DNA from: Firmicutes bacterium UBA5486
GTDB lineage: Bacteria; Bacillota; UBA4882; UBA10575
Assembly: GCA_002427045.1 (NCBI GenBank)
Contig: DIPO01000046.1
Span: 6,356-27,499 of the forward strand
Direction of reading: 5' to 3'
Length of the DNA stretch: 21,144 nt
Shown here: positions 8,168 to 16,187 of the stretch, in pieces
Layout of the letters: the number at the start of each line of letters is the position of its first letter
How positions within the stretch are numbered: position 1 is the first letter of the stretch
Position numbers and translations under genes: made by a program
The notes under the pieces: generated by a model
The model's database searches: none
What the model saw: only the letters and a program-made list of their open reading frames with translations
What the model was told of the DNA's origin: nothing

Positions 8168-8671
8168 TTAATATGTAATCCCCAATCCCAACTGGAAACT
8201 AATAGCTCTAGCATTTTCATTGTTTGGATTTACCTCTCCTAGCAATCCTCCACGAAGATCAACGTTTTCTACTACTTTAAAGGCCAAACCCAACTCACAC
8301 ATCGCAATTAACTGACTATTAGCCAATGATAAGTTAAATCCCCCCATTATATCAACATACTGATCTAAAGCCATTGAAGCATTAGCGCCTAAAAATGGCG
8401 CCTTATTAATAGCCCCCACCAATAGTGCAATATTAGAATCCACTTCATATTTTGCTCCAATTTTGCTAGAATTATTTCTCATCTCAACATAAGCCCCAAT
8501 CTCCGGGGTAATTCCGTATTCTGCTCCTAATTGTAACCCATAATCCCCAACAAACATAAGAGTAATCTCTCCACCCTTTGCTCTCACTTCAGCGGTGTTT
8601 AAACCAAAAGCAGCGCTAGGTAAGAGTAGAAAGCAAATTGTAAGTAAAGATATAAAAACTAATTTTTTCAT
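8168..8671 (-). CDS. small exported protein, outer-membrane beta-barrel-like
   Basis: I do not recognise the family by name. The 167-residue protein starts with a signal peptide (MKKLVFISLLTICFLLLPSA, with probable cleavage after SAAFG). The mature part of about 145 residues alternates hydrophobic and polar or glycine residues in short strands separated by turns, such as LQLGAEYGIT, IGAYVEMRN, SKIGAKYEV and MGGFNLSLA. It ends in FQLGLGITY, an amphipathic last strand with a C-terminal aromatic residue, which is the hallmark of proteins inserted by BamA. A small eight-strand barrel is plausible. I chose the ATG at 8671 because GGAGGGAG lies directly upstream and the signal peptide begins there. 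A TTG 13 codons earlier would put the ribosome binding site inside the gene. It lies 95 bases after the DUF4015 gene and is probably co-transcribed with it. Confidence 0.75.
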   Translation of the reverse strand: MKKLVFISLLTICFLLLPSAAFGLNTAEVRAKGGEITLMFVGDYGLQLGAEYGITPEIGAYVEMRNNSSKIGAKYEVDSNIALLVGAINKAPFLGANASMALDQYVDIMGGFNLSLANSQLIAMCELGLAFKVVENVDLRGGLLGEVNPNNENARAISFQLGLGITY

Positions 8672-8766
8672 ACTTCTCCCTCCATTGTTCTTTTTAAATT
8701 CTAGATTCAAAAGGTAATCACCTTTTAGCTATAGAAGGTAATTTATGGATACTAATTTTTATCTAA

Positions 8767-10803
8767 CTACCGGTCAATTTCTGGTGACAGCTGTTCAAAA
8801 TATCCTTGCTCTACCAAGTATTCCTTTAGTGGTTCCTTTACCATGTAATAACGGTTTGAATTATTCCATAATGTAAAACCCGGTGTCCTTGAAGACAGAA
8901 CCCCATTTACCTGCTTTAATAGATACTCAGTATATACCGGACGAGTCATCCAAAACTCCCAATTTAGTAAAAAGGCTTGGACATAAGGACGGATAATACT
9001 GTTTCCGGTGACTAGAGTATTAGCACGGAAAGAACCTTCTTTGTAGATTAATTCTGCCCGCTCTAAATAGTCCCCCGGAAGAAAACCAGAAGAAAAATGG
9101 GAAGGATAATACATTGGACAGATTACATCAACGTATTCGGAGAATAAGCGGATATTCTGTCCGGTAAGGCCTTCCATCTGGTACCAACAGTTATAACCAT
9201 AAAGATCAGTACTGATCGGTATCTGTAAACGTTCTCTAGCCATTGCCAGAAATGACTCTAAAGCATCTATTTTTTCCGCTCCTACTGGTTGGTATTTATA
9301 ACTAATTCGCTCTATATTACCATCAGTAGGGAACCGGATATAGTCAAATTGAATCTCATCAACACCAAGGGCTTCTAATTCTTCTGCGAGCGCTATATTA
9401 TACTCCCAAACATCAAAGGAGAAAGGATCAAGCCAGTGTTCTCTCTGGGTATAAATTTCTTCTCCTGCGGAATTCTTCTCTTTCACCATGTATCTCCAGG
9501 GCTGATCAGTATATCTATCCCAGGCTGCGTATTTATATTTATCATACTGGTATAAACGGTTGTCTTTAAAGACAACAATCCTACCGATTAGATAGACCTG
9601 GTGTTCCCGGGTTTTTTCAATTAATTCCTTAATATTAATTCTTTTTCTTATTGCTCCTGCTTTTTTAGCTAAAGGGACCTGCGTATCATAGGTTACATAT
9701 CCGGAATCATCTTTAAAATCTACTACCATTGCATTAAGTCCATTCTTCTCCATAAAATCCAGATGTGCCTCTAGACGCCTCCCTTGAGCAAAATCAGGCC
9801 TGACATATATACCATATTTATTCGCAGCTCTTCTTAATCTTTCTTGCTTCTCTGGATCATCTTTACCTTTTTTTAATTTCTCCTCTTTGGCAACTAATTG
9901 AAAATCGGGCCATGAGTATAAAGCTATACTCTTTTTCCTAGTAATCTGTAACAGCCAATCTGTTTCTAACTTTCCACTAACATTTTCCGTCTCCGCTTTT
10001 TGCCGGAAGAGAAGATTCTCTATTAATGGCCGTTCGACATTAGCCAAATTAAGACTTTTTACAGTTTTTTGGGTTTTATTATACAAATATAGGCCATTAC
10101 CAAAGCCACAGGAAAAAACGATCTGATCCGGTTCCTCCGGATGATAAGCAAGAGCCGAGATCTCTTCCAGATTACTTTTACTTTGATATAGAAAATCTAA
10201 ATCCTTAGATACTAGCGACCAGCTTTGACCTTTATTTAGAGTCTCATAAAACCCGAAAAACGAAGTCCCTACTAATATTTGTTCACTATTAAAAGGCGAA
10301 AGGGCTAAGGCTGTTATTATACTACCATTGCTAAAAGGAATAGGTTCCCAGGTTTCACCATAGTCTTCTGAGATAAAAAGCTGGTTTTTGGTTGAGACTA
10401 TAACTCTTTCGTTATTTTTGGGATCTACTCCGATTGCTGTTAGTTTACGGACTTGATCACGATCAAAAGGATATATTGACTTATGAGGAAGCCCTTCGTT
10501 CCTTTCCTCCCAGGTTGCTCCAGAGTCAAAAGAGGCCAAAAACCCGTATTCAATTGAGCTTCCATAGGAAAGCCTGGGTCCCGTATAAATTATCTGTTCT
10601 GGCCTCTTTTCAGGCTCCTGAGTACTGGCCTGTACTTGGTTATTAACCTCAGATTCTGTAGTTTCTATAATCTCTTCAACTTCTTCTTCTTCACTAATAA
10701 CCACGTCCTCCATCCCCTGGCCAGAAAGATCCTCCGTTGCTATTGTTGCTGGTATAGTCAAAACAGTTAAGCAGATTATTAATAGTAATAAACGAAATTT
10801 CAT
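8767..10803 (-). CDS. exported ASP-box propeller + DUF4015 putative glycoside hydrolase
   Basis: This 678-residue secreted protein has a signal peptide (1-22, ending ATIA), an acidic low-complexity linker (about 28-66), then an ASP-box/BNR-like region (about 75-300) with SFDSGATW (91-98), SEDYGETW (145-152) and NKGQSW (190-195). Residues about 325-650 form a DUF4015-type TIM barrel. Key stretches there are GIYVRPDFAQ (331-340), NAMVVDFKDDSG (357-368), LGVDEIQFDYIRFP (479-492), ISTDLYGYNCW (530-540) and VDVICPMYYPSHF (558-570). Acidic residues Asp362, Glu483, Asp487 and Asp533 are candidate catalytic positions by analogy with TIM-barrel hydrolases; no substrate is established. The ATG has an in-frame TAA two codons upstream, so the start cannot move up, although AGGAGG is an unusually long 14 bases away. 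It probably acts on a cell-envelope or extracellular polysaccharide, with the small barrel-like protein downstream. Confidence 0.85.
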   Translation of the reverse strand: MKFRLLLLIICLTVLTIPATIATEDLSGQGMEDVVISEEEEVEEIIETTESEVNNQVQASTQEPEKRPEQIIYTGPRLSYGSSIEYGFLASFDSGATWEERNEGLPHKSIYPFDRDQVRKLTAIGVDPKNNERVIVSTKNQLFISEDYGETWEPIPFSNGSIITALALSPFNSEQILVGTSFFGFYETLNKGQSWSLVSKDLDFLYQSKSNLEEISALAYHPEEPDQIVFSCGFGNGLYLYNKTQKTVKSLNLANVERPLIENLLFRQKAETENVSGKLETDWLLQITRKKSIALYSWPDFQLVAKEEKLKKGKDDPEKQERLRRAANKYGIYVRPDFAQGRRLEAHLDFMEKNGLNAMVVDFKDDSGYVTYDTQVPLAKKAGAIRKRINIKELIEKTREHQVYLIGRIVVFKDNRLYQYDKYKYAAWDRYTDQPWRYMVKEKNSAGEEIYTQREHWLDPFSFDVWEYNIALAEELEALGVDEIQFDYIRFPTDGNIERISYKYQPVGAEKIDALESFLAMARERLQIPISTDLYGYNCWYQMEGLTGQNIRLFSEYVDVICPMYYPSHFSSGFLPGDYLERAELIYKEGSFRANTLVTGNSIIRPYVQAFLLNWEFWMTRPVYTEYLLKQVNGVLSSRTPGFTLWNNSNRYYMVKEPLKEYLVEQGYFEQLSPEIDR

Positions 10804-10931
10804 CTTTTACTCTGAATCCTCCTCAAGCTTGTTACCACATTTTTCTTTTAAATATTCTTCTGTAATCTCAATTGAATTCCTCTTTACTGATCTATCTTGA
10901 CTCACAGTTCATTGCTAATCACTCGACTCAC

Positions 10932-10966
10932 AAAAAAGGCCGGCGTATATTGTTACGCCGGCCTTT
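10932..10966 (-). terminator. strong terminator of the aminopeptidase gene
   Basis: Thirteen-base arms AAAGGCCGGCGTA and TACGCCGGCCTTT enclose a 6-base loop. On the minus strand the stem is followed by a run of six T. It lies about 75 bases after the aminopeptidase stop codon and separates it from the DUF4015 gene. This is one of the strongest terminators in the window. Confidence 0.9.
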
Positions 10967-11002
10967 AAATCGCCATTTAAATTTTTAAAATATCTTTTTA
11001 TT

Positions 11003-11038
11003 GGCCCGAGCGACAGGGAGGTCGCGAGCCCGCGTGAG
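11003..11038. repeat. GC-rich block, possible dispersed repeat
   Basis: This is a strikingly GC-rich stretch in AT-rich surroundings, lying between the aminopeptidase stop codon and its terminator. GCGAC AGGGAG GTCGC can form a small hairpin, and GCCCGAGCG is echoed by GCGAGCCCGCG. The layout resembles short interspersed palindromic elements in other genomes, but only one copy is present here, so repeat status is inference. Confidence 0.35.
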
Positions 11039-11041
11039 CAA

Positions 11042-12157
11042 CTACTTAAGATTTTCCGGGTTTAAACCCGCAAGCTCTGGCACGGTAAAGATGCCGTCTT
11101 TCCGGACTAACTGATCATCAAAGTAGATCTCTCCACCGCCGAATTCCGGACGCTGAATAAGTACAAGATCCCAATGGATCGCTGATTTATTGCCATTATC
11201 GCATTCATCATAACAAGATCCCGGAGTCAGATGAATACTGCCAGCAATTTTTTCATCAAACAATGTATCTTTCATGGGAGTAAGAATATAAGGATTTACC
11301 CCAATGGCAAACTCCCCGATGTATCTTGCTCCTTCATCAATATTTAAGATAGCTTCAATGCGACTAGAATCATTAGCCGCAGCTTTAATGATTTTTCCAT
11401 CCTTAAAATCAAAAGTAACTGTTTCAAAGGTAAATCCTTCATAAATCGAAGGAGTATTATAAGTAATTCTCCCATTAACTGATTCTCTTACCGGTGCCGT
11501 AAAGATCTCCCCATCCGGAATGTTCCGATGGCCATCACATTTGATAGCTGGAATTCCTTCAATGGAAAAAGTAAGATCCGTCCCCGGGGCGGTAATCCTG
11601 ACCCTGTTTGTTCTTTCCATTAAATTAATCAACGGGTCCATTGCCCGGGACATTTTTGCATAATCCAGGTTACAGACATTAAAATAAAAGTCTTCAAAAC
11701 TCTCGATGCTGGTATTGGCTAGCTGAGCCATTGATGTATTGGGATACCGTAATACACACCATTTGGTATGTGGTACACGTTGTTCAGAATGTACTGGTTT
11801 CATGTAATAAGTCTTATAGATCTGTAATTTATCAGCAGGAAGATCTGCCCATTCATTAACATTATTTCCGGTTCTCAGTCCGATATAAGCATCCATCTCC
11901 GTCATTCTTTCGCGATCCCAATGAGCCCAAGCTTGCATCTGGCTAGCTTCCGCTTCCTTCAAAAGTTCCCGCATTAGTGTTTGATCCTTTAATGATAAAA
12001 AGGGTATTCCACCAATCTTATATACATTACGAATTAAAGATTGAGTAAGTGCATCTGCCCGTCCAGTCACTTCGATTAGTATTTTTTCACCTGGTTGCAG
12101 TGCTACTGAATATTTGATCAATGAGGCGGCCAATTTTTCAATACGTGGATCTTTCAT
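11042..12157 (-). CDS. M29 family metallo-aminopeptidase
   Basis: This cytoplasmic dinuclear-metal exopeptidase removes N-terminal residues from peptides, in the AmpS/AmpT/PepS (peptidase M29) family. The N-terminus KLAASLIKYSVALQPGEKILIEVTG is typical, and the metal-site region is present: the Glu in ARYIGEFAIG, the His in GSIHLTPGSCY and the final HWD of SAIHWDLVLIQ. The length of 371 residues is usual. I chose the ATG at 12157 (MKDPRIEKLA) because AGGAAG lies about 11 bases upstream and the family begins there. A longer reading up to 12229 adds 24 residues without family character. The gene is preceded on the same strand by the large kinase, with a 150-base gap. It ends in a strong hairpin after a GC-rich block. 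Confidence 0.93.
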   Translation of the reverse strand: MKDPRIEKLAASLIKYSVALQPGEKILIEVTGRADALTQSLIRNVYKIGGIPFLSLKDQTLMRELLKEAEASQMQAWAHWDRERMTEMDAYIGLRTGNNVNEWADLPADKLQIYKTYYMKPVHSEQRVPHTKWCVLRYPNTSMAQLANTSIESFEDFYFNVCNLDYAKMSRAMDPLINLMERTNRVRITAPGTDLTFSIEGIPAIKCDGHRNIPDGEIFTAPVRESVNGRITYNTPSIYEGFTFETVTFDFKDGKIIKAAANDSSRIEAILNIDEGARYIGEFAIGVNPYILTPMKDTLFDEKIAGSIHLTPGSCYDECDNGNKSAIHWDLVLIQRPEFGGGEIYFDDQLVRKDGIFTVPELAGLNPENLK

Positions 12158-12307
12158 TTTTAAGTCTTCTTCCTTTCTTTGTTTTCCTGTTTTAAATAAC
12201 CCGGCATTAGGCTTAGAGCATCGACACACAGGCGAGTAGAGGTTAGTCCTAGGCTACATGAAATTTGTTGTCTTTTTTAAGATCTTAACCACTTTTCTAA
12301 TGACCAA

Positions 12308-15300
12308 TCAACTTCCTAAGGGAAGAGTAAAATAGAATGTACTGCCTTTTCCTAACTCACTGTCTACCCATATTTCCCCGCCATGCACCTCCACCAGGCA
12401 TTTAGTGATAAATAAACCAAGTCCCAATCCTTCACCCTCATTATTGTCAATCTTTGCCCTGTAATACCTGTTAAATAGGTTTGGTAAATCAACCTGGGAT
12501 ATTCCTCTTCCTTGATCTTTTACCGCAATCAATAATTTATTACCTTCAAGAGTCGGAATAATTTGGACCCTTTTATTTTCCGGAGAATATCGAAGGGCAT
12601 TAGATAAAAGGTTAATAATGATCCTTTCTAAACGATCCGGATCAGCTTTTACAGAAGGTAAAGTTTTTAACTCCTTAAACTCTATTCGACTTACATCCAA
12701 CACACCTTTAACCCGATTTAAAAGATCATTGATAAAACCATTAAAATCAATCAAACCGGTTTTCAAAATAAACTGGCCAGATTCAAGACGGGTTGAATCT
12801 ACAAGATCAGAAATCATATTATTCATACGCAGAGTAGAGGTATTAATCACTCTAGCACTGTTTAAGATCTGCTGATCTTTCCGGGCTAGAATCTCAAGTA
12901 GTTGAGCATGGCTTAAAATTACTGAAAGTGGCGCACGAAGATCATGAGAGACCATATGTAAATAGTCTTCTTTCATTTGCTCCAATTGACGTAGTTCTGT
13001 TACATCACGCAAAGTAATTATAATTAGAATAATATTACCTTTCCGATCTTTAACCGCATTTCCACTAGTCAATATACGCCGCTTACTACCATCCGGACAT
13101 TCTAATACATATTCTTCATCCACTAAATACTCACCATGGATTAGACGAGCTACAAAATATTGCTCTGGAATAATCTGAACCCCATCTGGATGATAGAGAC
13201 GGTTATCAGGGATCAGTTTTGTAATGTTCTCAATCCCTTTTTTAACTCCTGTTATTTCTAAAGCTAGCTTGTTTTTAAGTAAAACCTTACCCTCAGTATT
13301 GATTACCACTACCCCTTCACCAATATTATCCAGCAATACTTGCAACTGAGCAGTTTGGCGTTCTGCCTCCGCCCTGGCTTTTTGTTCACTAATCAGTAAA
13401 GCAGAACGTTCTTCATTAACCCGCGCCCGGTCAATTGCCAAAGCGCATTGTCTAATTAATAATTCACCACTATCAATTTCTTCAGAAGAGAATTCTGCCC
13501 GCCTTTTGTAAAAACTAATCATAACAAAACCGAAAGTTTGATCTGCAACTACCAAAGGTAGAAATAGACTACTCATAATCCCCTGTTCCAAAAAATACTG
13601 TCTTTCATAGCCTTCTGCTTCAGCAATTGTAATATACAATGAGCGTTTTTCTTGTGACACCTTTCTAAGATGAGGCCAGTCATTAATCAACAAAGTTTTG
13701 CCTGTTTTCTTTTTCTTTCGTAATTCATACATCCAGCGTAAATGTTGTTTATCATCCTCAAACAAAAAGAGGATCCCATTATCGCCACCGAATAGCTTTG
13801 TAATTCTGGTTATTGTCGTCTCTACAATTGATAAAAGTTCATTTTGAGCATTCAATTCAATGGCAATTGAAGCTAAGTCTTCCGCTCTTTTTCTTGATTT
13901 TACACGAATGGTTACATCTTGAACTAATGCAAGTACTTTCTCTGTCTTTCCTTGAGGGCCCAATAATGGTACAAAATTAATATCTAAATAAACCTCTTCT
14001 TCCCTAACTGTTGAGCAAATTAAAGCATCCCGAATATTTACCGGTACACCATATTGATATACTCGATCAATGATTCGCCTAATCTGATTAGCTATTTTTT
14101 CGGGGAAAAGCTCATAAATAATTTCCCCTTCCAGATTAACACCCACTTGTGAAGTTATAGTCTGGAAATATAAGTTTGTTAATTCATATCGATGTTTTTT
14201 TCCACTAAAGACAGCAACCCCAATGGGAGCCTTTTCAATTAGTTTTTCTAAAAACTCCCGTTGATCCCTGTTAATTGCTAAAAGCCTTTCCCGATCCAAT
14301 TCTGTTTCTTTCTGATTAGAAATATCTCTTACCGCTACTACACCTAAGATCAGTTCTCCATTCCTATTACAAACAGGAGTCCCACTAAAACTACCAATCC
14401 AGCATTTCCCCTGAGCAAGCTCTTTTATGATCATTTCTTGGTTAAAAAAGGTCTGCCCTATTAAAGCTCTTGATAAAGGTTGACTGCTTACCGGAAATTC
14501 TTTCCCTTCCATGTCACTAAAACTAAAAAGTTGAGAGAATTTTTCCAGATGGCAAAGTGCCTCATCCATCTTTTCAAATCCAAACATCTTTAAACAAGCG
14601 GGATTCATAAATACTATATTCCCTTGTGGATTAGCAATAAAGATCCCCTCTGTCAGACTATTTACTACTGCCTCTAATTGGGCAAGACTGGTTTCGGCTA
14701 AACCAGCAAGATTCTCCACCCGTTTTCTTGTTTTAACCTGCTCCGTAAGATCGACTGCAATAAATAATAGATCGGATTTATTCTCGGTTGAGGTATATAA
14801 CGGCAAGATCGTAATTCTCCAATAGGTGATCCCCCGCTTAAAACCGGTATATTCAAACTCCGGCTCCAAGTGTGGTTCACCCGTTTCTGCTACCCTTTGA
14901 AGAATTCTCTTTAATCCACTTTCCTCTACATTCGGTATAAATTCTCCAAGCTCTAAACCTGACAAGTTCCCCTTATTGTATGGTGCCTCCAAACAGCTTT
15001 GATAAACCGGATTTGTAAATTTCACTTTTAATGAACGACTATCAAAAACCACTACTCCTACTGGTAAATTTTTAATTACAGCCTCTAAAAGCTTCTGTTG
15101 TTTTGTAACTTTTTGTAATAAACGTTCTCTTACTGTTATATCATGAGTTACAACTACAGCTCCAACAATCTTTCCTTTAACTAGAAGCGGGGCCGATGAA
15201 GTCTGCAAAATGTACTTTTTCCCCTTAATATTAGTGAAGATTATTCTTTCATTTTTAACTACCTTTCCTTGTAAGGCGCAGCTGGAAGGTAGCTTACTAA

Positions 15301-15985
15301 GACAATTTTTCTGGCCATTTGGGCATTTTATACTGACTTTATTTATCAATCCCTTTTGGTTTAATCCTATTGGATTGAAACTAGCTTGAGTAATTGCCAT
15401 AGGATTAGCATGGATGATGTTACCATCTGTATCATAAATTAATACAGCGTTGGAGGTTGAATTTGCCACCGCTTCCAGTATTGCCGCATAATGTTCTATT
15501 TCAATACGTGCCTTGCTCAATTCATCATTAGCTTTTTTAAGTTGTAATAAAGTATCATTAAGGTTCCTATGAGAACAGGTTTGCTCAGTTACTTGATTTA
15601 CAATTAAGAGCCATCCTCTTAATTTATGGCCAACACCAAAAACAGGAGAAACGCTTATATCCATGCAGGTTTTAATTTTTTCTTTCCCAATGTTAAGAGG
15701 CTGATTGTAAATCTTAAATGCCTTGCCGCTGGCCTCCACCTTTTGGCATATTTCAACCAGTTGACTACTCCAGCCGGGCATCACCTTTTCGATCTTGGCC
15801 TTAATGATCATCTTCATGGAAATCATCATCTGCTGGGCGAAACTCTTATTAGCAGCTCTGATCTGATAATACGGATCAATCAAAGCTATCCCTTCGGTAG
15901 CATTTTCAAAAATAGCAGCAAGCAAATCTGCTTCTTCCTCCAAGGATAATTTAGTTAAACCTATATCGTTGGCCGTTTTCTCCAT
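12308..15985 (-). CDS. soluble multi-PAS/GAF sensor histidine kinase
   Basis: This 1225-residue cytoplasmic sensor kinase has no transmembrane segment. Domains in order are PAS1 (about 20-135), PAS2 (165-290), PAS3 (298-418), PAS4 (435-558), PAS5 (580-692), GAF (705-855), PAS6 (880-998), HisKA (1004-1070) and HATPase_c (1115-1223). The phospho-acceptor is His1014 in SHDLRAP. The ATP-binding N box is NLLSN (1125-1129), the G1 box DQGRG starts at Asp1157, and GEGLGLGL (about 1185-1192) forms the lid. PAS2 carries three cysteines in an insertion (Cys221, Cys228, Cys236), possibly redox- or metal-related. There is no receiver domain and no response regulator gene in the window, so it is an orphan whose partner is elsewhere. 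GGGGTG lies 6 bases before the ATG. The signals sensed cannot be deduced. Confidence 0.93.
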   Translation of the reverse strand: MEKTANDIGLTKLSLEEEADLLAAIFENATEGIALIDPYYQIRAANKSFAQQMMISMKMIIKAKIEKVMPGWSSQLVEICQKVEASGKAFKIYNQPLNIGKEKIKTCMDISVSPVFGVGHKLRGWLLIVNQVTEQTCSHRNLNDTLLQLKKANDELSKARIEIEHYAAILEAVANSTSNAVLIYDTDGNIIHANPMAITQASFNPIGLNQKGLINKVSIKCPNGQKNCLSKLPSSCALQGKVVKNERIIFTNIKGKKYILQTSSAPLLVKGKIVGAVVVTHDITVRERLLQKVTKQQKLLEAVIKNLPVGVVVFDSRSLKVKFTNPVYQSCLEAPYNKGNLSGLELGEFIPNVEESGLKRILQRVAETGEPHLEPEFEYTGFKRGITYWRITILPLYTSTENKSDLLFIAVDLTEQVKTRKRVENLAGLAETSLAQLEAVVNSLTEGIFIANPQGNIVFMNPACLKMFGFEKMDEALCHLEKFSQLFSFSDMEGKEFPVSSQPLSRALIGQTFFNQEMIIKELAQGKCWIGSFSGTPVCNRNGELILGVVAVRDISNQKETELDRERLLAINRDQREFLEKLIEKAPIGVAVFSGKKHRYELTNLYFQTITSQVGVNLEGEIIYELFPEKIANQIRRIIDRVYQYGVPVNIRDALICSTVREEEVYLDINFVPLLGPQGKTEKVLALVQDVTIRVKSRKRAEDLASIAIELNAQNELLSIVETTITRITKLFGGDNGILFLFEDDKQHLRWMYELRKKKKTGKTLLINDWPHLRKVSQEKRSLYITIAEAEGYERQYFLEQGIMSSLFLPLVVADQTFGFVMISFYKRRAEFSSEEIDSGELLIRQCALAIDRARVNEERSALLISEQKARAEAERQTAQLQVLLDNIGEGVVVINTEGKVLLKNKLALEITGVKKGIENITKLIPDNRLYHPDGVQIIPEQYFVARLIHGEYLVDEEYVLECPDGSKRRILTSGNAVKDRKGNIILIIITLRDVTELRQLEQMKEDYLHMVSHDLRAPLSVILSHAQLLEILARKDQQILNSARVINTSTLRMNNMISDLVDSTRLESGQFILKTGLIDFNGFINDLLNRVKGVLDVSRIEFKELKTLPSVKADPDRLERIIINLLSNALRYSPENKRVQIIPTLEGNKLLIAVKDQGRGISQVDLPNLFNRYYRAKIDNNEGEGLGLGLFITKCLVEVHGGEIWVDSELGKGSTFYFTLPLGS

Positions 15986-16130
15986 AAATTCACCCCTTTA
16001 CTAAGATATTTTTGCTAAATATAGGTAATATATTCTTTATTTTCCTTGTAAATTCCTTTTTTCTTATTTGACAAACAATTAGTTTATAACATTACATAAT
16101 TTAATTATTTTATTGTGTTATCTTTCGGTT

Positions 16131-16166
16131 AAAAATAATAACCGCCACTTACAAGTAGCGGTTATT
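16131..16166 (-). terminator. terminator of the metal ATPase gene
   Basis: Arms AATAACCGC and GCGGTTATT continue, after one mismatch, into ACTT/AAGT around a tiny loop. On the minus strand the stem is followed by ATTTTT. It lies 22 bases after the ATPase stop codon and ends the cadC-cadA unit before the kinase gene. The rest of 15986-16130 is the AT-rich leader of the kinase; a TTGTCA at about 16069-16074 on the minus strand is a possible -35 box without a clear partner. Confidence 0.8.
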
Positions 16167-16187
16167 ATACATTATTTTTCTCTCAAA

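Noticed and set aside
11042..12229. A longer aminopeptidase reading with 24 extra N-terminal residues.
   Set aside because: The extension has no family similarity, and the ATG at 12157 has a suitable ribosome binding site and matches the family start.
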